Shown in pieces: positions 18,711-30,190 of a DNA stretch of 64,000 nucleotides (positions are counted from its first letter, which is position 1; each line of letters starts with the position of its first letter). The notes under the pieces are model-generated. The model worked only from the letters and a program-made list of their open reading frames with translations. It was not told where the DNA came from and did no database searches. This DNA comes from Bombyx mori (taxonomy: Eukaryota; Arthropoda; Insecta; Lepidoptera; Bombycidae): the NCBI RefSeq assembly GCF_030269925.1, contig NC_085112.1:992001-1056000 (forward strand). The letters run 5' to 3'. The translations under genes were made by a program, and so were the position numbers.

Positions 18711-21700
18711 ATGAGAGATGCCGTTCAGATATTATGTTTTTATATGTTTACTATTTATGCGGTGAGTTGTGAAATGTTTTTTTTTGTTACTTTCTAAAAA
18801 TACTATTTTAGTTTTGTTTTTCTACTACGAGTATGAATAGAGATTTTTGTATTAACTTATGCTTACAGTTGATAAGGTAGTTTTAGAAATCTCACCTTAT
18901 ACTACAATCTTAAGATCTAAAGTTATTTTCGACGGCAGACGTTACGGCGCACATGATTGTAAGTGGTTATCGTTGCTTATGGACCGCTTATCGTTGCTTA
19001 TGGATCAGAGTGCCAGGGGGTACCTAGCAACAGGTAGACAGCAACCCTACCGGGTACATCTAAGATCAAATCAGCCGCAATGGTGGGTGTGGTGATCAAC
19101 ACCTCAGAGAGCTCCTTGTGGGACAAGCAAATAAGTGAACCTAACCATCGCCTATGTTTTTTTTTTGGAAACTTAAAATTTCAACACACAAACTTATTTT
19201 CATCTTTTCTGGATACTAGAGAACTAGATTGTACGACAGTATTTCGAGCAATACTTCTCCTCGTATAGCAAAGTAAAAAAGTATGCACGTCATTACGGAT
19301 CCTCCCGATCCATTAACGGTGCTTTTAGGCACCACAAGCACCGGTCACCGTCCTCGTCGAACCCGTCGCTTGCGACGAAGGGCTCGACGAGCGAACTAAC
19401 CCATGGACACAGCCCACTGAGTTTCTCGCCGGATCTTCTCAGTGGGTCGCGTTTCCGATCCGGTGGTAGATTCTGCGAAGCACTGCTCTTGCTAGGGTCA
19501 GTGTTAGCAACTCTCCGGTTTGAGCCCCGTGAGCTCACCTACACACGTTAGGGTGAAGCTGAAATAGCCTCTCAAGGCTATCAGCATAGGTAGGAAAAAA
19601 AAGTAAAAATATGATTACTTTGTAGCTAAATTACATATTACTGTTATGTGTATTATAACAAAAGTAGAGGTCCGCTGATGGCGAGTGACTGGTTAAATGA
19701 AGCATGTAGGTAATGAAAAGATTATTCAGAAAATTACTTTTGAATTTTTCAAGATTCGCTTTTTGCTACTTGATTTTCGTCTCAAAAGTTCTTAGCGTGC
19801 GAATCCTATTTAGACTTTCAATAATGGATAGATAATCAGAAAAATATTTTGGAATCCACTACCGCGCGTAAAGGCAGCAGATACATTGATAGCTTATGTG
19901 AATGGTAAGCTGTTAAATCTATTATAGGGAATACACGGCATGGAATTGGCTAAGAAAGAGATGGACAAGGTCATAGAGGTGGAAATCACACAGAAACTAA
20001 CCGAAGATCTGCTGCAGAGCATAGAGAAGAAGTTCCAGGTGGATTTGGAAAAGTGAGTGTTTTTTTAAAAGCAATATATCACAACTTTCGTGATAGACAT
20101 GGTTAAAACTCTCTTTAAAACGTTTTGTGGAAGCAATAATCTTTATGGAAATAGAAGAGAAGGTATACGTATCCCAAGTCGTATGTTTCAACCAACAACA
20201 AACATGTTGGGTTTTGAAAGATTGATTAAAAGACGAGTCGATACTTGTGAACCACTCATTCACATGATTGCTTGTAATCAGGTCCGTTGAGATGGTACTG
20301 CAAAAGATCAAGTTCTTGCTGCAAAATGGAACCAGCCACGTCCAGGATCGTCTGACAGAACTGCAAGAGGTTCTAGAAGTCATGAGATCAGAAGATGAAG
20401 ATAAAGTATGAATGGTTTTTGCCGTAGACGGATAGAACTATAAACATTACTGATTGAATGCTAGTGCCCCCTATGAGATATGAGACCCAAATTATAGGTG
20501 TGATGAATAATTATAATTATAGATTCTTTTATCGCCTGATATTTTCCTTTTGATCGCCAAGATATCGAAGTCTAACAAATGCCCATTTTTCTTATTTTTT
20601 ATTTGTGTATTGCTTAGATGAGTGAGAAGCCCAAGAGGATCTCTTTTTAAATAGAATTAATCACATTTTCTATTAACTATATACCAGAGAATATTGTCAA
20701 AGAATAAATATTTTTTGAATGAGCAGGTGGATCAATGCCTTTTGAAGAAGCAAAATCAAACAACGGCGTTAGCAGAGAAATCTCTTCATCAGATGGTTGT
20801 TTGTGGTTACGCGCTGATCGGTCACGACCCAGTCCAAGCAGTTAGGAGTGTGATTTCCATCAAGAACATGATACGACACGGGATCAAGCCGGTAAATTAA
20901 ATCTATAGCAGGGAACCTGAGCTATTTTATTTTTATGAGTTTTACGGCTGGCAATGGCTTTGCTGTATCTGGCGTTTCCAGCAATTAAGTAACAGTAGGT
21001 ACTTAATAGTGGATCCGTAAGCTGTTCTTATGACTTCGTTTATTGCTATTAAACTAAAGTAGATTTATTAGCGTACTAGCAGTACCCGTCCGCTTCGCTG
21101 GGCATTTAAATTTAACATTATTATTTCTCACCCTCACAAAGATTCTCATCATTCACGCCCCCGCAACTGGTGTAGGGAGTCCAACGCTCATATAAGTATT
21201 AGCCTATCCATTAAGTACATGTATTTTCTACATGGATGCCAAGTTTCAAGTCAATTGGATGCATGATTCAGTAGTTATAGCGGAACATCCGTAAAAAACA
21301 CTGTAGATTTATATATTAGTATAGATTTTTTCTTGTCCCGTGTGTGTATTTTTGGTAGCAATTATTTAAGAGAAAAACCGCGTCTGGATTCATGTAGGAC
21401 TTTATGTGCTATTTTTTTGAGTGTTTAATGTTACATATGACGCTCAAAGTTTTGTATTCTGTTGGCAAGGTTAAACTCTAATAATTTGAGAACCAATGTC
21501 TCACCATCGAATTCACGATTGGGTTTGGGTCAAAATGAACGCAGAGTTTGTGTTTGTGTCTCTAGATGGCTAGATTTATCTCATAAAATAAAATCAATTT
21601 AATGCGCCCACAATAACAGTGTCAACTATCGGAAGTACTTATATTTTTTTCGCATTAAAACCTGTTAGTTCTTAGATCAAAGAGCGTTTGTGTGTTTTTA

Positions 21701-24700
21701 GATATACGAGCACAAGAAGGAGGTTTATAGCTTACTGAAAGTCTGCGGTCACGACCACGATACTTTGAAGAAGGTCATCAAATGCGTCATTTCCAAGGTA
21801 CGAGAACAGAGGTGATATATAGCTGAACATAAGAATTATTACACAAAACACTATTATTCAACGGGTTTCCCTGCCATGATTTTCACAAGTAATGAGTGTT
21901 TGATATTTTGGCGCTGTTACAAGCGCTGTGATAACCCGAAAATTCTTTATAGTATTACTCATTGGGAATATAGTTAGAAGAATAGAATATAGTTTGTTGT
22001 TTTTGTTGGATCATGATTTTTAATTATTTTTTTTTTTATGTTTTTATTGCTTAGTTGGGTGGACGAGCTCACAGCCAACCTGGTGTTAAGTGGTTACTGG
22101 AGCCCATAGACATCTACAACGTAAATGCGCCACCCACCTTGAGATATAAGTTCTAAGGTCTCAAGTATAGTTACAACGGCTGCCCCACCCTTCAAACCGA
22201 AACGTATTACTGCTTCACGGCAGAAATAAGCAGGGTGGTGGTATCTACCCGCGCGGACTCACAAGAGGTCCTACCACCAGTAATTATGTTTTGTGAACCT
22301 ACAGTCTAAAGCAAAGATGCGAGCGTATGCTACATGAAATATTGGAATTTTGAACTTACGCGTCCCTTGTTTTGTAATTGATACATTGCGTGCCGAAAAT
22401 TATTTTTTTGTTTGCCTGTCCAAAAATATTCGTCAGATCATTCCGACAGTATTTAGTCAAGTTGGATTGCAGAATTCACCATTGCCTATAGATAACGTGA
22501 CCAATTATTTTTGTCAAAGCGGGACATCTGCGGAAATTTAAAGCAGTTTCTGTACCTCTTCCCACGTAGGCACTTTTATTAAATTAGCCCATTTAAGCAC
22601 TTCTAGGTCTGTGTTGATTTGAATAAATTAATTTATCGTTTGGTCTATTTGCAATAGCGGGACTGTCCCGCCCAAATCAGGGACGTATGGTCACGTTACC
22701 TATACATCACTGACGACTGTTTGAGCTCAAGCAACATTAAATTCGCGTGCAGTATGGTCAATAAGACTGAAACTTGTACGTAACGTGTTTATGTTATTGT
22801 TAAAGTGAGCTAATATGAGAATAGATGTTCTAAGATTGATTTATTCGCGGGTACACGGCGGCCATATGTATTTATAGAAATGTTTGAATCACTACGTTAG
22901 GTATATGGGAAACTTTAACATGAATTAAACATCGGGTTAACGCGGCTTATTGAAAGGAAAACCAATTCAAAAATTGCTCTTGCAGTTATTATTTTAGGAT
23001 TTCGGAAGATATCGGTTAATGAGCTTTTAAAATTGGTTTCAAACACGTAAAACAACTTTTTAAAATAATTGAATTGATTGAATGATAATATTTTCGCAAA
23101 ACAAACACAATAAAGTTTCTTTTACATGAAAGTTAAAGAAACATTATCGGTCTGAATAGCTCTTTCTGGCTTTAGGTTTTATTTTCACGTCACAAAATAT
23201 TAATTTGAAAATATATGTGTATATGTATATTGGTGTTTATGGATTACAATATAACATGAAATCACAACAACCGATTGTTGTGTATTTTTAAACGTTGTTC
23301 ATGTTTTTGAATTGTAAATTATTTGTATGCAATATTAAGTACCTATATGAAATTTGTTTTGGACATATCCTAGAAATACTTTACATACCATCCTATATTT
23401 CTTTGCTTAAATATTACAAATTGTAAGTACGACTTCATGAGAAGCTTAAGCGACATTGAGTATACTAGTGGCCCCCGCAGTAGTCGAAATTCGACTATAA
23501 TTAATTGAATTTATAAGTTTGAACATTCTTATTGGTTTTATTGTCAAACACTATTATACACTATTCTCCTCCTCCTCCTTGCGTCGTATTCCTCATTGCT
23601 GAGGGTCGTGACCACCCTTTTGTATCACCTTCGCACGCACGATTTTTCTCCATCCATTCTTGTCTCTGGCGGTGTGGAGGGCGTTGTGAAATGTGGAATC
23701 AAGAGCGGTGCGGATCTGGTCGGACCAACGTATTGGGCTGCGCCCCCGAGGTCTTTTCCCATCTATCTTACCAGTCACGATGAGCCTCTCGAGATTGCTA
23801 CCATCCTTCCGTGCGATGTGACCAAAGTATTCAAGGACTCTACGAAGACACTCGGATGACAGCCGCGAGGAGATTTTGAGTTCTTGCAAGATTGATACGT
23901 TGGTCCGAAATGCTGTCCACGGAATACGCAGCATCTTTCTCCAGCACCACATCTCAAAGGTGTCAATGCGTCTGCGGTCTGCAGATTTCAGTGACCAGGT
24001 CTCAGCGCCATACGAAAAAATCGAGAAAACTAGAGTCCGTACCAGTTTGGTTTTGGTCTTTACGGATATGTTGCGATCTCTCCAGATTTTTCCGAGCTGA
24101 GTCATGGCACTCTTAGCCATACCAATTCTTCGGCGCACTTCCTTCTCGCACGAGCCATTGTTACTAATGTTGGAGCCCAGGTAGTTAAAATTGTCCACTA
24201 TTTCTAGGTCTAATGCGCCAGTGAGTTCCAATTTTCCAGACCTATCCACCACCATGACTTTGGTTTTGGACCTGTTTATGGAAAGTCCCATCTCCTTGCT
24301 TATTGCGCGGACAGAGAATACACTATTCTATAATCACAGATTTCGCCAAGACTGCACCATAGATTATACACTTCATATTTGTGAGACTGCAATATAGACA
24401 AATAATATAAAAGACAAACAATACTAATCTATTCTCAATTTGACCACAGACTTTAAAGAATAACAAAAGTTTCACAATTGACAATTTACAAAGAGTAGGT
24501 ATATTGCTATGTCAAATACACGGTAGTGTGTGTAATGTTTTCCTTATTGATTTAATGTATTTTAAATGCATAATTTTTAAAAAATATTAGGTTTCTGCAC
24601 TTCTTCTCTATATTCTCTATAAGTATGGAAAATTTCATACTTCTCTGTCCGCGCAATTTTCGTAAAAAGGGATACAACGTTTTTGCTTCACGTATTAATA

Positions 24701-27700
24701 TGTAGATACATATTTTATGAGTAAATTTTGCTGTATATAGATGTAAGAAGCATACTCTATCGATCTAGAAATTATAATTTTTATTGGTAGAGCGTATGGA
24801 CCTATGTAGGTTGATTATTTCTCTGCATATTCCTGCAGAAAAGCCAATCTAGGGTTCCAGTTTTGTTAGCAACCGATCCGATGCAATTGAGGGCTCGATC
24901 TCAGACCTAAGGCACGCGGCTCCTAACTCAAGGAAGGCCCCTCGGTCAGTTGAGAATAAAAATACGCGATCGAGAGCAAAGATACGCACATTGCATCATA
25001 TAAACACAAAGAAACTTTCCAAGAATTCATATATTCCTCTGAGCATTATAAAATGAAATATAGCTGTTTATGTTTCTTACATAGGGAATGCTTCTCGGCG
25101 TAATAATAATAATAATAATGAAATATAATTTAAACATTAATGAAAAATTGTATTAATTTGCTAACTTCTAAACGCACGTACTTGTAAATAGTTTTATCTC
25201 GGTCATATTTTCCGTAATATAACGAACATTTTTCTTTATTGCTTAGATAGGTAGACGAGCTCACGGCCCACTTGGTGTTAAGTGGTTACTGGAGCACATA
25301 GACATCTACAACGTAAATGCGCGATACACCTTGAGATATAAGTTCTAAGGTCTCAGTATAATTACAACGGCTACCCCACCCTTCAAACCGAAACGCATTA
25401 CTACTTCACGGCAGAAATAGGCGGGGTGGTGGTTAAAGAACGCAAACTACGCGAAACGCGGCTTAATATAGCCTAATTAGATGTGACGTCATTTGGGGCC
25501 AAGATAATTCGAGCACAAATCGCAGGTAACAACATGCGTTGCGATATCATTTGAAGTAAGCAATGTTGAAATTATTAATTTTTACTTGGTTCTTTAAAGG
25601 ATAAATCATTATTATTATTTTAGAAAAAATAATAATTAATGATTACTGTAATTTCTTTACATTAATAATATAATAACATGGTGGATATGAGCATTCTCAA
25701 CAATATTTGTTTTTAGTGTTCAAATGCTTATTGTTTAGTTAATTTAGCACAACAATATGAAACATGCAACAAAAATGTCTTTAGTTAAGTGAAATGGTAA
25801 AATCATGAACGTTATTTTCTACGTAATTTTTTATTGCGTAATTGGGTGACCGAGCTCACAGTTCACCTGGTGCGAAGCCTCTACCAGAGCTCTTTAATAT
25901 TAAAAGGTAAATGCCGAAATTCATCGAGGGACTCATATGAGGTCGAAATCCCAGTTGCTACAGTACATAAAGTTTGTACTAGCATTGAAGAAGGTAGCGT
26001 GACCCTTCACGGCAGAACCAGGCAGGTCGGTACGGCAATATGTATGTATCGCGTCTGATCTTTCGTCACTGGAATCCGAAACGATTCGTGTAATAAAAAT
26101 GAAACCCGCAAAATTATAGTTTGCGTAATTACTGGTGGTAGGACCTCTTGTGAGTCCGCGCGGGTAGGTACCACCGCCCTGCCTATTTCTGCCGTGAAGC
26201 AGTAATGCGTTTCGGTTTGAAGGGTAGGGCAGTCGTAACTATACTCGAGACTTTAGAACTTATAGCTCGAGCTGTGCGCTCGACTGTGATCTCGTCCACC
26301 TATCTAAGCAAAAAAGGGTGCGTGTACTTATGTACGCGCGTAAGAAGTTATACTTTATTTTTATTAAATTCATTTCTTTTTTATTTAAATTTTAATCAAT
26401 TTGAAAAAAAATCGATTAAACAACATCCTCAAACACGCATATTGGACATCCCTTTTCTTGACATCGTATAAATTCGGTAATTCTCGGTACGGTTCGGAAA
26501 GTTCACCTGCGGCTATATTCAGACTCGCCAAGTTACGTCGGTCGTATTGTAATGAACGATTTAGTGGGCAACTTAATTCTGTTAATTTTGTGTCACGGTG
26601 CGCGCGCATCGTAAAATTTCACTCACATCAATTTTTCATAACGCGCCTAAAGAAGTATAACTTCAATAAAAAAATGAAAAATAAAAATGAGCTCGGGAAT
26701 GTGAAAAATTTCAGCGGAATATTAGTCACGTCCGTTCCCAGATATAAAACGCACGTATAATGTTACCTCTTACGATGAAAACGAAGTGAGACTTCGTGCT
26801 GACTTTTTCGCGAAGGGCATTTGTGTTCTGAGAAGATTGGTAACAAAGTTTGTACGTGATCATCAGTTTGAGCGGTTGTCAAATGTTGATGATGATTTTA
26901 CCAGAACTAGTGGCCCCCCAGTAGTCGAAATTCGACTATAATTAATTAAAATTATAAGTTTGAACATTATTAAGGTTTTATTGTCAAAGACTAATAATAG
27001 ACTTCTTTATTCACTGATTCCGCCAAGACCACGCTATAGACAAGTAATATTAAAGATAAACAATATTAACCAATTCTCAATTTGACCACAGACTAAGCAA
27101 TAACAAAGGTTTGACAATAAACAAAGAGTATATATGCGTGTCTGTGTGTCAAATACATGGTAGTGTGTGTAATGTTTTTTTTTATTGACTTAATGTATTA
27201 TTAATGCATAATTTTTAAAATATATTAGCATTGTGCACTCTTTCGCTATATTCTCTATAAGTGTGGGAAATTTCATACTCCTCCGTTAATGCAATTTTCG
27301 TAAAAAGGGGTACAACGTTTTTGCTTCACGTATTAATTTTACCAGAATATCAACGTAGGTTTATGGATTATAGCTTTTAAATTACTTATCGGGTCAAAAC
27401 TATTTTCTTCTACGTATTTTATTAGATCATTAAAATTAATACGGGACTAAACTGCTAACAGGTATTTATCACTGTATCTACAACTGTGAAATACGTATGG
27501 AAATATCAACTAGAATGTATCATAAGAAATATTTTTATATTATGATATTAATAGATGTTTGTGTTTGGAAGCGATCGCTTAAAGAGGACGGATGCTGATT
27601 TTTTGGCTCTCCATCACAACAAGGTGTTAAGATGAGTTGCGCGTTAAAAATATTTTTTGTTACTAACTCGATTACAGATTGTTTACGGAAAATATTTATT

Positions 27701-28901
27701 GTATGTAATATCTAAAGTTTTAGGATTTGTTGTTAGGAGTTATTTGTGGAGTAGTAATTACATTTAACAGATACTCATACGAGTTTAGTTCGGTATTCAC
27801 ACCTAACCAGTATCTTGGGTTTTGACCAGAGAAGTATAAAGCGTAGTGCAAGATATCACTGTCGAATATCAAAACTTGGATTAGTGTCAATCGTGCACGC
27901 TTCTAAACTCTGCATTACGTGATTTTTTAAGTCGTCGCGGCCTAAAGGATAAGACGTCCTGTGCATTCGTATATAGCGGTGCACCAGTGTTCGAATCCCG
28001 CCGGCGGGTACCAACTTTTTTAATAAAAAAACTGTACTTGAAAAATTTTCACGATTGACTTCCACGGTGAAGGAATAACATCGTGTAATAAAAATCAAAC
28101 CCGCAAAATTATAATTTGCGTAATTACTGATGGTAGTACCTCTTGTGAGTCCGCACGGGTAAGTACCACCACCCTGCCTATTTCTGCTATGAAGCAGTAA
28201 TGCGTTTCGGTTTGAAGGGTGAGGCAGCCGTTGTAACTATACTGAGACCTTAGAACTCATATCTGAAGGGGAGTGGCGCATTTACGTTGTAGATGTCTAT
28301 GGGCTCCAGTAATCACTTAACACCAGGTGGGCTGTGAGCTCGTCCGCCCATCTAAGTAATAAAATAAATCAATATATAACGCCCAGATCTGATGAGGGTG
28401 CCGTATTTGATATAATGATTTTTCTTTCAGTCACCTTTAATTAAGACGGTAATGATGGGTATTACTACCAAGCTAATTCAAGGTGTCATGGAACTGACCA
28501 AATTGATGGCACACGGGGCCATGCATGAAGCCTGTCTGTTAGAAGTCGTCAGAACAGTTGAAGAAGAGGCATTTTCATTAGTCGCTGAGGTAAAAAAATG
28601 TGTTAGTATAAATAATACTGAAGAAACAGATAACTTTGAAAATAATAACAAAACTGCTCTTGATGATAAGAAATCAAATAATAAGTACATAGAAGATACT
28701 GAAAGATTAGATAAAGATAATAACAAAGATACAACAAAAGAAGAAGACATGAAAACTATAATAAGAAGAATGTTAAAAGAAACGAAAAAAGATTTGAATG
28801 ATGATTACAAAAGTAAAGCTATGAATTTGCAAAAAGATTTGAGTTCTATCAATGAAAATGTAATAAGTGGTGATAATTCAGACAATATTAATAAAATATA
28901 A
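18711..28901 (+). CDS. Host gene: predicted secreted helical protein, 343 aa, six exons
   Basis: Exons read by eye: 18711-18761 (17 codons), 19928-20052, 20282-20405, 20727-20891, 21702-21797, 28431-28901. All introns are GT-AG and every phase matches (0,2,0,0,0). Exon 1 plus the next few residues make a signal peptide (MRDAVQILCFYMFTIYA). The mature part is amphipathic helix throughout, with scattered cysteines (exons 4-6: DQCLLKK, VVCGYAL, LKVCGHD, IKCVISK, EACLLEV), then a charged Asn/Lys/Asp-rich C-terminal tail of about 100 residues after VKKCV. The pattern of paired helices with spaced Cys recalls insect secreted DUF725-type proteins, but I cannot confirm that. Probably extracellular. 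The last intron (6.6 kb) is full of transposons. An AATAAA at 28890 lies inside the final codons; no other clear polyA signal was found close by. Confidence 0.8.
19290..19596 (+). mobile_element. Jockey-related 3' fragment in intron 1
   Basis: Starts with the end of an ORF2 (GATCCTCCCGATCCATTAAC, reading DPPDPL like the DPSDPI near the C-terminus of the full-length copies), then the conserved 3' UTR with stem CCCACTGAG/CTCAGTGGG (19413-19421, 19438-19446), ending in an A-rich tail. 5'-truncated, different subfamily from the full-length copies. Confidence 0.8.
21076..21325 (-). mobile_element. Non-autonomous Helitron-like element
   Basis: On the minus strand it starts TCTATACTAATATATAAATC after an A and ends GCGAAGCGGACGGGTACTG followed by CTAG before a T. 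250 bp, in intron 4 of the secreted-protein gene. Confidence 0.7.
22036..22283 (-). mobile_element. Bm1 SINE, 5'-truncated
   Basis: Reverse-oriented Bm1: tail TTTTTATTGCTTAG at left, body ending ACCTCTTGTGAGTCC complement and CCACCAGTAATTA at right. Lies in intron 5 of the secreted-protein gene. Confidence 0.9.
22284..23464. other. Intron 5 sequence without recognised element
   Basis: AT-rich, with short ORFs only. No splice-bounded exon seen. Confidence 0.4.
23465..24706 (-). mobile_element. Helitron-like element, family H2, interrupted by an RTE copy
   Basis: Minus strand: A|TCTACATATTAATACGTGAAG... to ...AGTCGAATTTCGACT hairpin, then 13 nt and CTAG|T. The perfect palindromic arms AGTCGAA/TTCGACT just before the CTAG end are the expected Helitron 3' hairpin. 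Without the RTE insertion the element is about 480 bp. Sister copies: 26907, 47281, 47742 and 48608. Confidence 0.75.
23568..24318 (-). mobile_element. RTE-clade non-LTR retrotransposon, 5'-truncated, with perfect TSD
   Basis: Flanked by the 11-bp direct repeat TACACTATTCT (23557-23567, 24319-24329). The minus strand encodes 232 aa (24291-23593) of RT C-terminal sequence: NRSKTKVMVV, FNYLGSNIS, SYGAETWSL, GHIARKDGSNLERLIV, typical of RTE-like RTs often annotated as craniofacial development protein 2-like. The 3' end is an AGG-repeat microsatellite (23568-23581) rather than polyA, as in RTE elements. A second tail of this family is at 44245-44292. Confidence 0.88.
24707..25230. other. Intron 5 sequence, AT-rich
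   Basis: Contains an ATA/AAT trinucleotide run near 25102-25120. Nothing else recognised. Confidence 0.4.
25231..25433 (-). mobile_element. Bm1 SINE, 5'-truncated
   Basis: Tail TTTATTGCTTAGATAGG at left, body to GGCGGGGTGGTGG at right; diverged by several substitutions. Confidence 0.88.
25434..25827. other. Intron 5 spacer
   Basis: AT-rich; includes a repeated AATAATTATTATTATT-type stretch near 25610-25640. No gene signal. Confidence 0.4.
25828..26038 (-). mobile_element. Old, diverged Bm1 copy
   Basis: ATTGCGTAATTGGGTGACC and CTCACAGTTCACCTGGTG match the Bm1 tail end; the rest aligns only loosely, with the CTTCACGGCAGAA block still visible. Clearly older than its neighbours. Confidence 0.65.
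26079..26310 (+). mobile_element. Bm1 SINE, partial, with a shortened 3' part
   Basis: Includes the CGTGTAATAAAAATGAAACC segment upstream of the common body start, so it is longer at the 5' side than most copies here. The block between TATACTCGAGAC and CTCGTCCACC is partly deleted. Head-to-head with the older copy at 25828. Confidence 0.85.
26311..26906. other. Intron 5 sequence with an unassigned ORF
   Basis: A 119-aa frame at 26401-26760 is open but has no recognised motif, lies in an intron and overlaps an antisense ORF; probably chance. Confidence 0.35.
26907..27336 (-). mobile_element. Helitron-like element, family H2, with odd flanks
   Basis: Same family as 23465-24706; CTAG end at 26907-26910 and hairpin AGTCGAA/TTCGACT beside it. 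The other end stops at CACGTATTAA, about 8 bp short of the TC end of its sisters. It is bracketed by an 11-bp direct repeat TTTTACCAGAA (26896-26906, 27337-27347), unexpected for Helitrons. Confidence 0.7.
27348..27931. other. Intron 5 spacer
   Basis: AT-rich; no recognised repeat, no exon. Confidence 0.4.
27932..28370 (+). mobile_element. Near full-length Bm1 SINE with tRNA-like head
   Basis: The 5' head has a pol III-like A-box region (GGCCTAAAGGATAAGACGTC) and a B box (GTTCGAATCCC near 27990), then the linker with TAATAAAAATCAAACCCGC and the common Bm1 body ending AAGTAATAAAATAAAT. About 440 bp. It lies 60 bp upstream of the last exon of the secreted-protein gene. Confidence 0.92.
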
Positions 28902-29770
28902 ATTCAATATTTTGTTTTAGTTTTTTATTTTGGCAGACGAGTGAGTGTTTTGTTAATCCCTATTCAAGTCCTTAAATAGGTACAGGTTACATAGGTACGG
29001 ACAATGTTTAGTTGTTTTTATGTCGGAGACGGTCATTCGTTTGGTAGCTAAACGAAATGCAGCACGATTCCCGAGAGATGGCAGCACGATTGCGGTATCG
29101 TCGGACCTCGGCTAACTTCGTGCTACGACAGAGCCTAGCCCATGGAGTCGCATAGACGCCATCACACTTACCAACCAGCCTTCTTGAAGAGCGGTGCCTC
29201 TGTCCTAAGAACTGTCATTCGTTTTCGTTTGCTAACGTCAAGAGAAGATTTCTAAATTTTTAAGACAACAAACGGGATTGGTATACTCAATATTACCGAC
29301 GTATATATAAAAAAAACGGGATACCGTTGCTTTTGATTTTATGCTTTTTTAATTTATTACTTTTTGTCGTATATTTAAAATGTTAACTTTGATTTATTAG
29401 TCATTGAAAACGAACAGATATGTGTTCATCAAGTATTTGTTAAATAAGCAAGCTTCTGTTCATCGAGGAAACGATATTATAAAATTAACCAAGTATCAAC
29501 AAATGTCCATAAATATAAATAAATGCGTACACAATATATCCAATTTATTTTGTTATTGATTCCAAAACAATCGTTAAGCATTGTTATTTTGAGGTTAACA
29601 TAAACAGCTGGCATTCTGCAAACTGATGCAATTAATTGTTGTATTTCAACAAAGTGCATTCTGCAAACTGATGCAATTAATTGTTGTATTTCAACAAAGT
29701 ATCAATGATATATGGCTTCTCGAATGAGCGGGTGTAAACTTGGCACTGTTGTGGTACTTAAGCTGGAGCC
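28902..29770. other. 3' flank of the secreted-protein gene
   Basis: Intergenic. Contains the 45-bp tandem duplication at 29611-29700 and otherwise no recognised feature. Confidence 0.45.
29611..29700. repeat. Perfect 45-bp tandem duplication
   Basis: Units 29611-29655 and 29656-29700 are identical, each from GCATTCTGCAAACTGATGC to TTTCAACAAAGT. Confidence 0.97.
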
Positions 29771-29782
29771 AGATTGGAAAAG

Positions 29783-29816
29783 TCATTCCGATAGAGGCAC
29801 CCGTCACGCGCGGACG
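29783..29816 (+). promoter_or_regulatory. Internal Inr + DPE promoter of jockey copy 1
   Basis: TCATTC (29783-29788) fits the initiator TCAKTY with A+1 at 29785, and GGACG (29812-29816) sits exactly at +28 to +32, fitting the DPE RGWYV. This TATA-less arrangement is known from Drosophila jockey-type elements and lets a full-length copy carry its own promoter. The same layout is in copy 2. Confidence 0.7.
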
Positions 29817-30190
29817 TGCTCATCGACCACTCGATCGCCCGGCCTTTGTTCGCCCGGCTTTTGTTAGCCCGGCCATTGTTCGCGCGGCCTGTGTTCGTGG
29901 TACATCTGCCGACTAAGTGCTCTTCCTGGAAGTTTTTATTTGTTTTGTTTCCTTTTGTTATTTCTGTGTTCGTGGTACATCTGCCGACATACTGTCTTCC
30001 TGGAAGTGTTTAATTGTTTTGTTTCTTTTTGTTATTTCCGTTTTGTTGTGATTTTTCTTTGTCCTGCAGTAATCGTGCCGCATCGCCACCTGTGTTCAAT
30101 AGAACCGCTCAGGTCCGAGAAGTTGGGGCCTCGCCGCAAGGCGAGTGTTTTCTAAGACCCAGGGTAGCCCCACCTGGGCACGTAGACATC

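Noticed and set aside
26401..26760. 119-aa ORF in intron 5 of the secreted-protein gene
   Set aside because: No motif, opposed by an antisense ORF, and inside an intron; most likely chance.
27940..28015. tRNA gene candidate (A-box and B-box like sequences)
   Set aside because: It is the tRNA-related head of a Bm1 SINE; continuous with the Bm1 linker and body, and the same head occurs in reverse at 63210-63285. It does not fold as a clean cloverleaf by eye.
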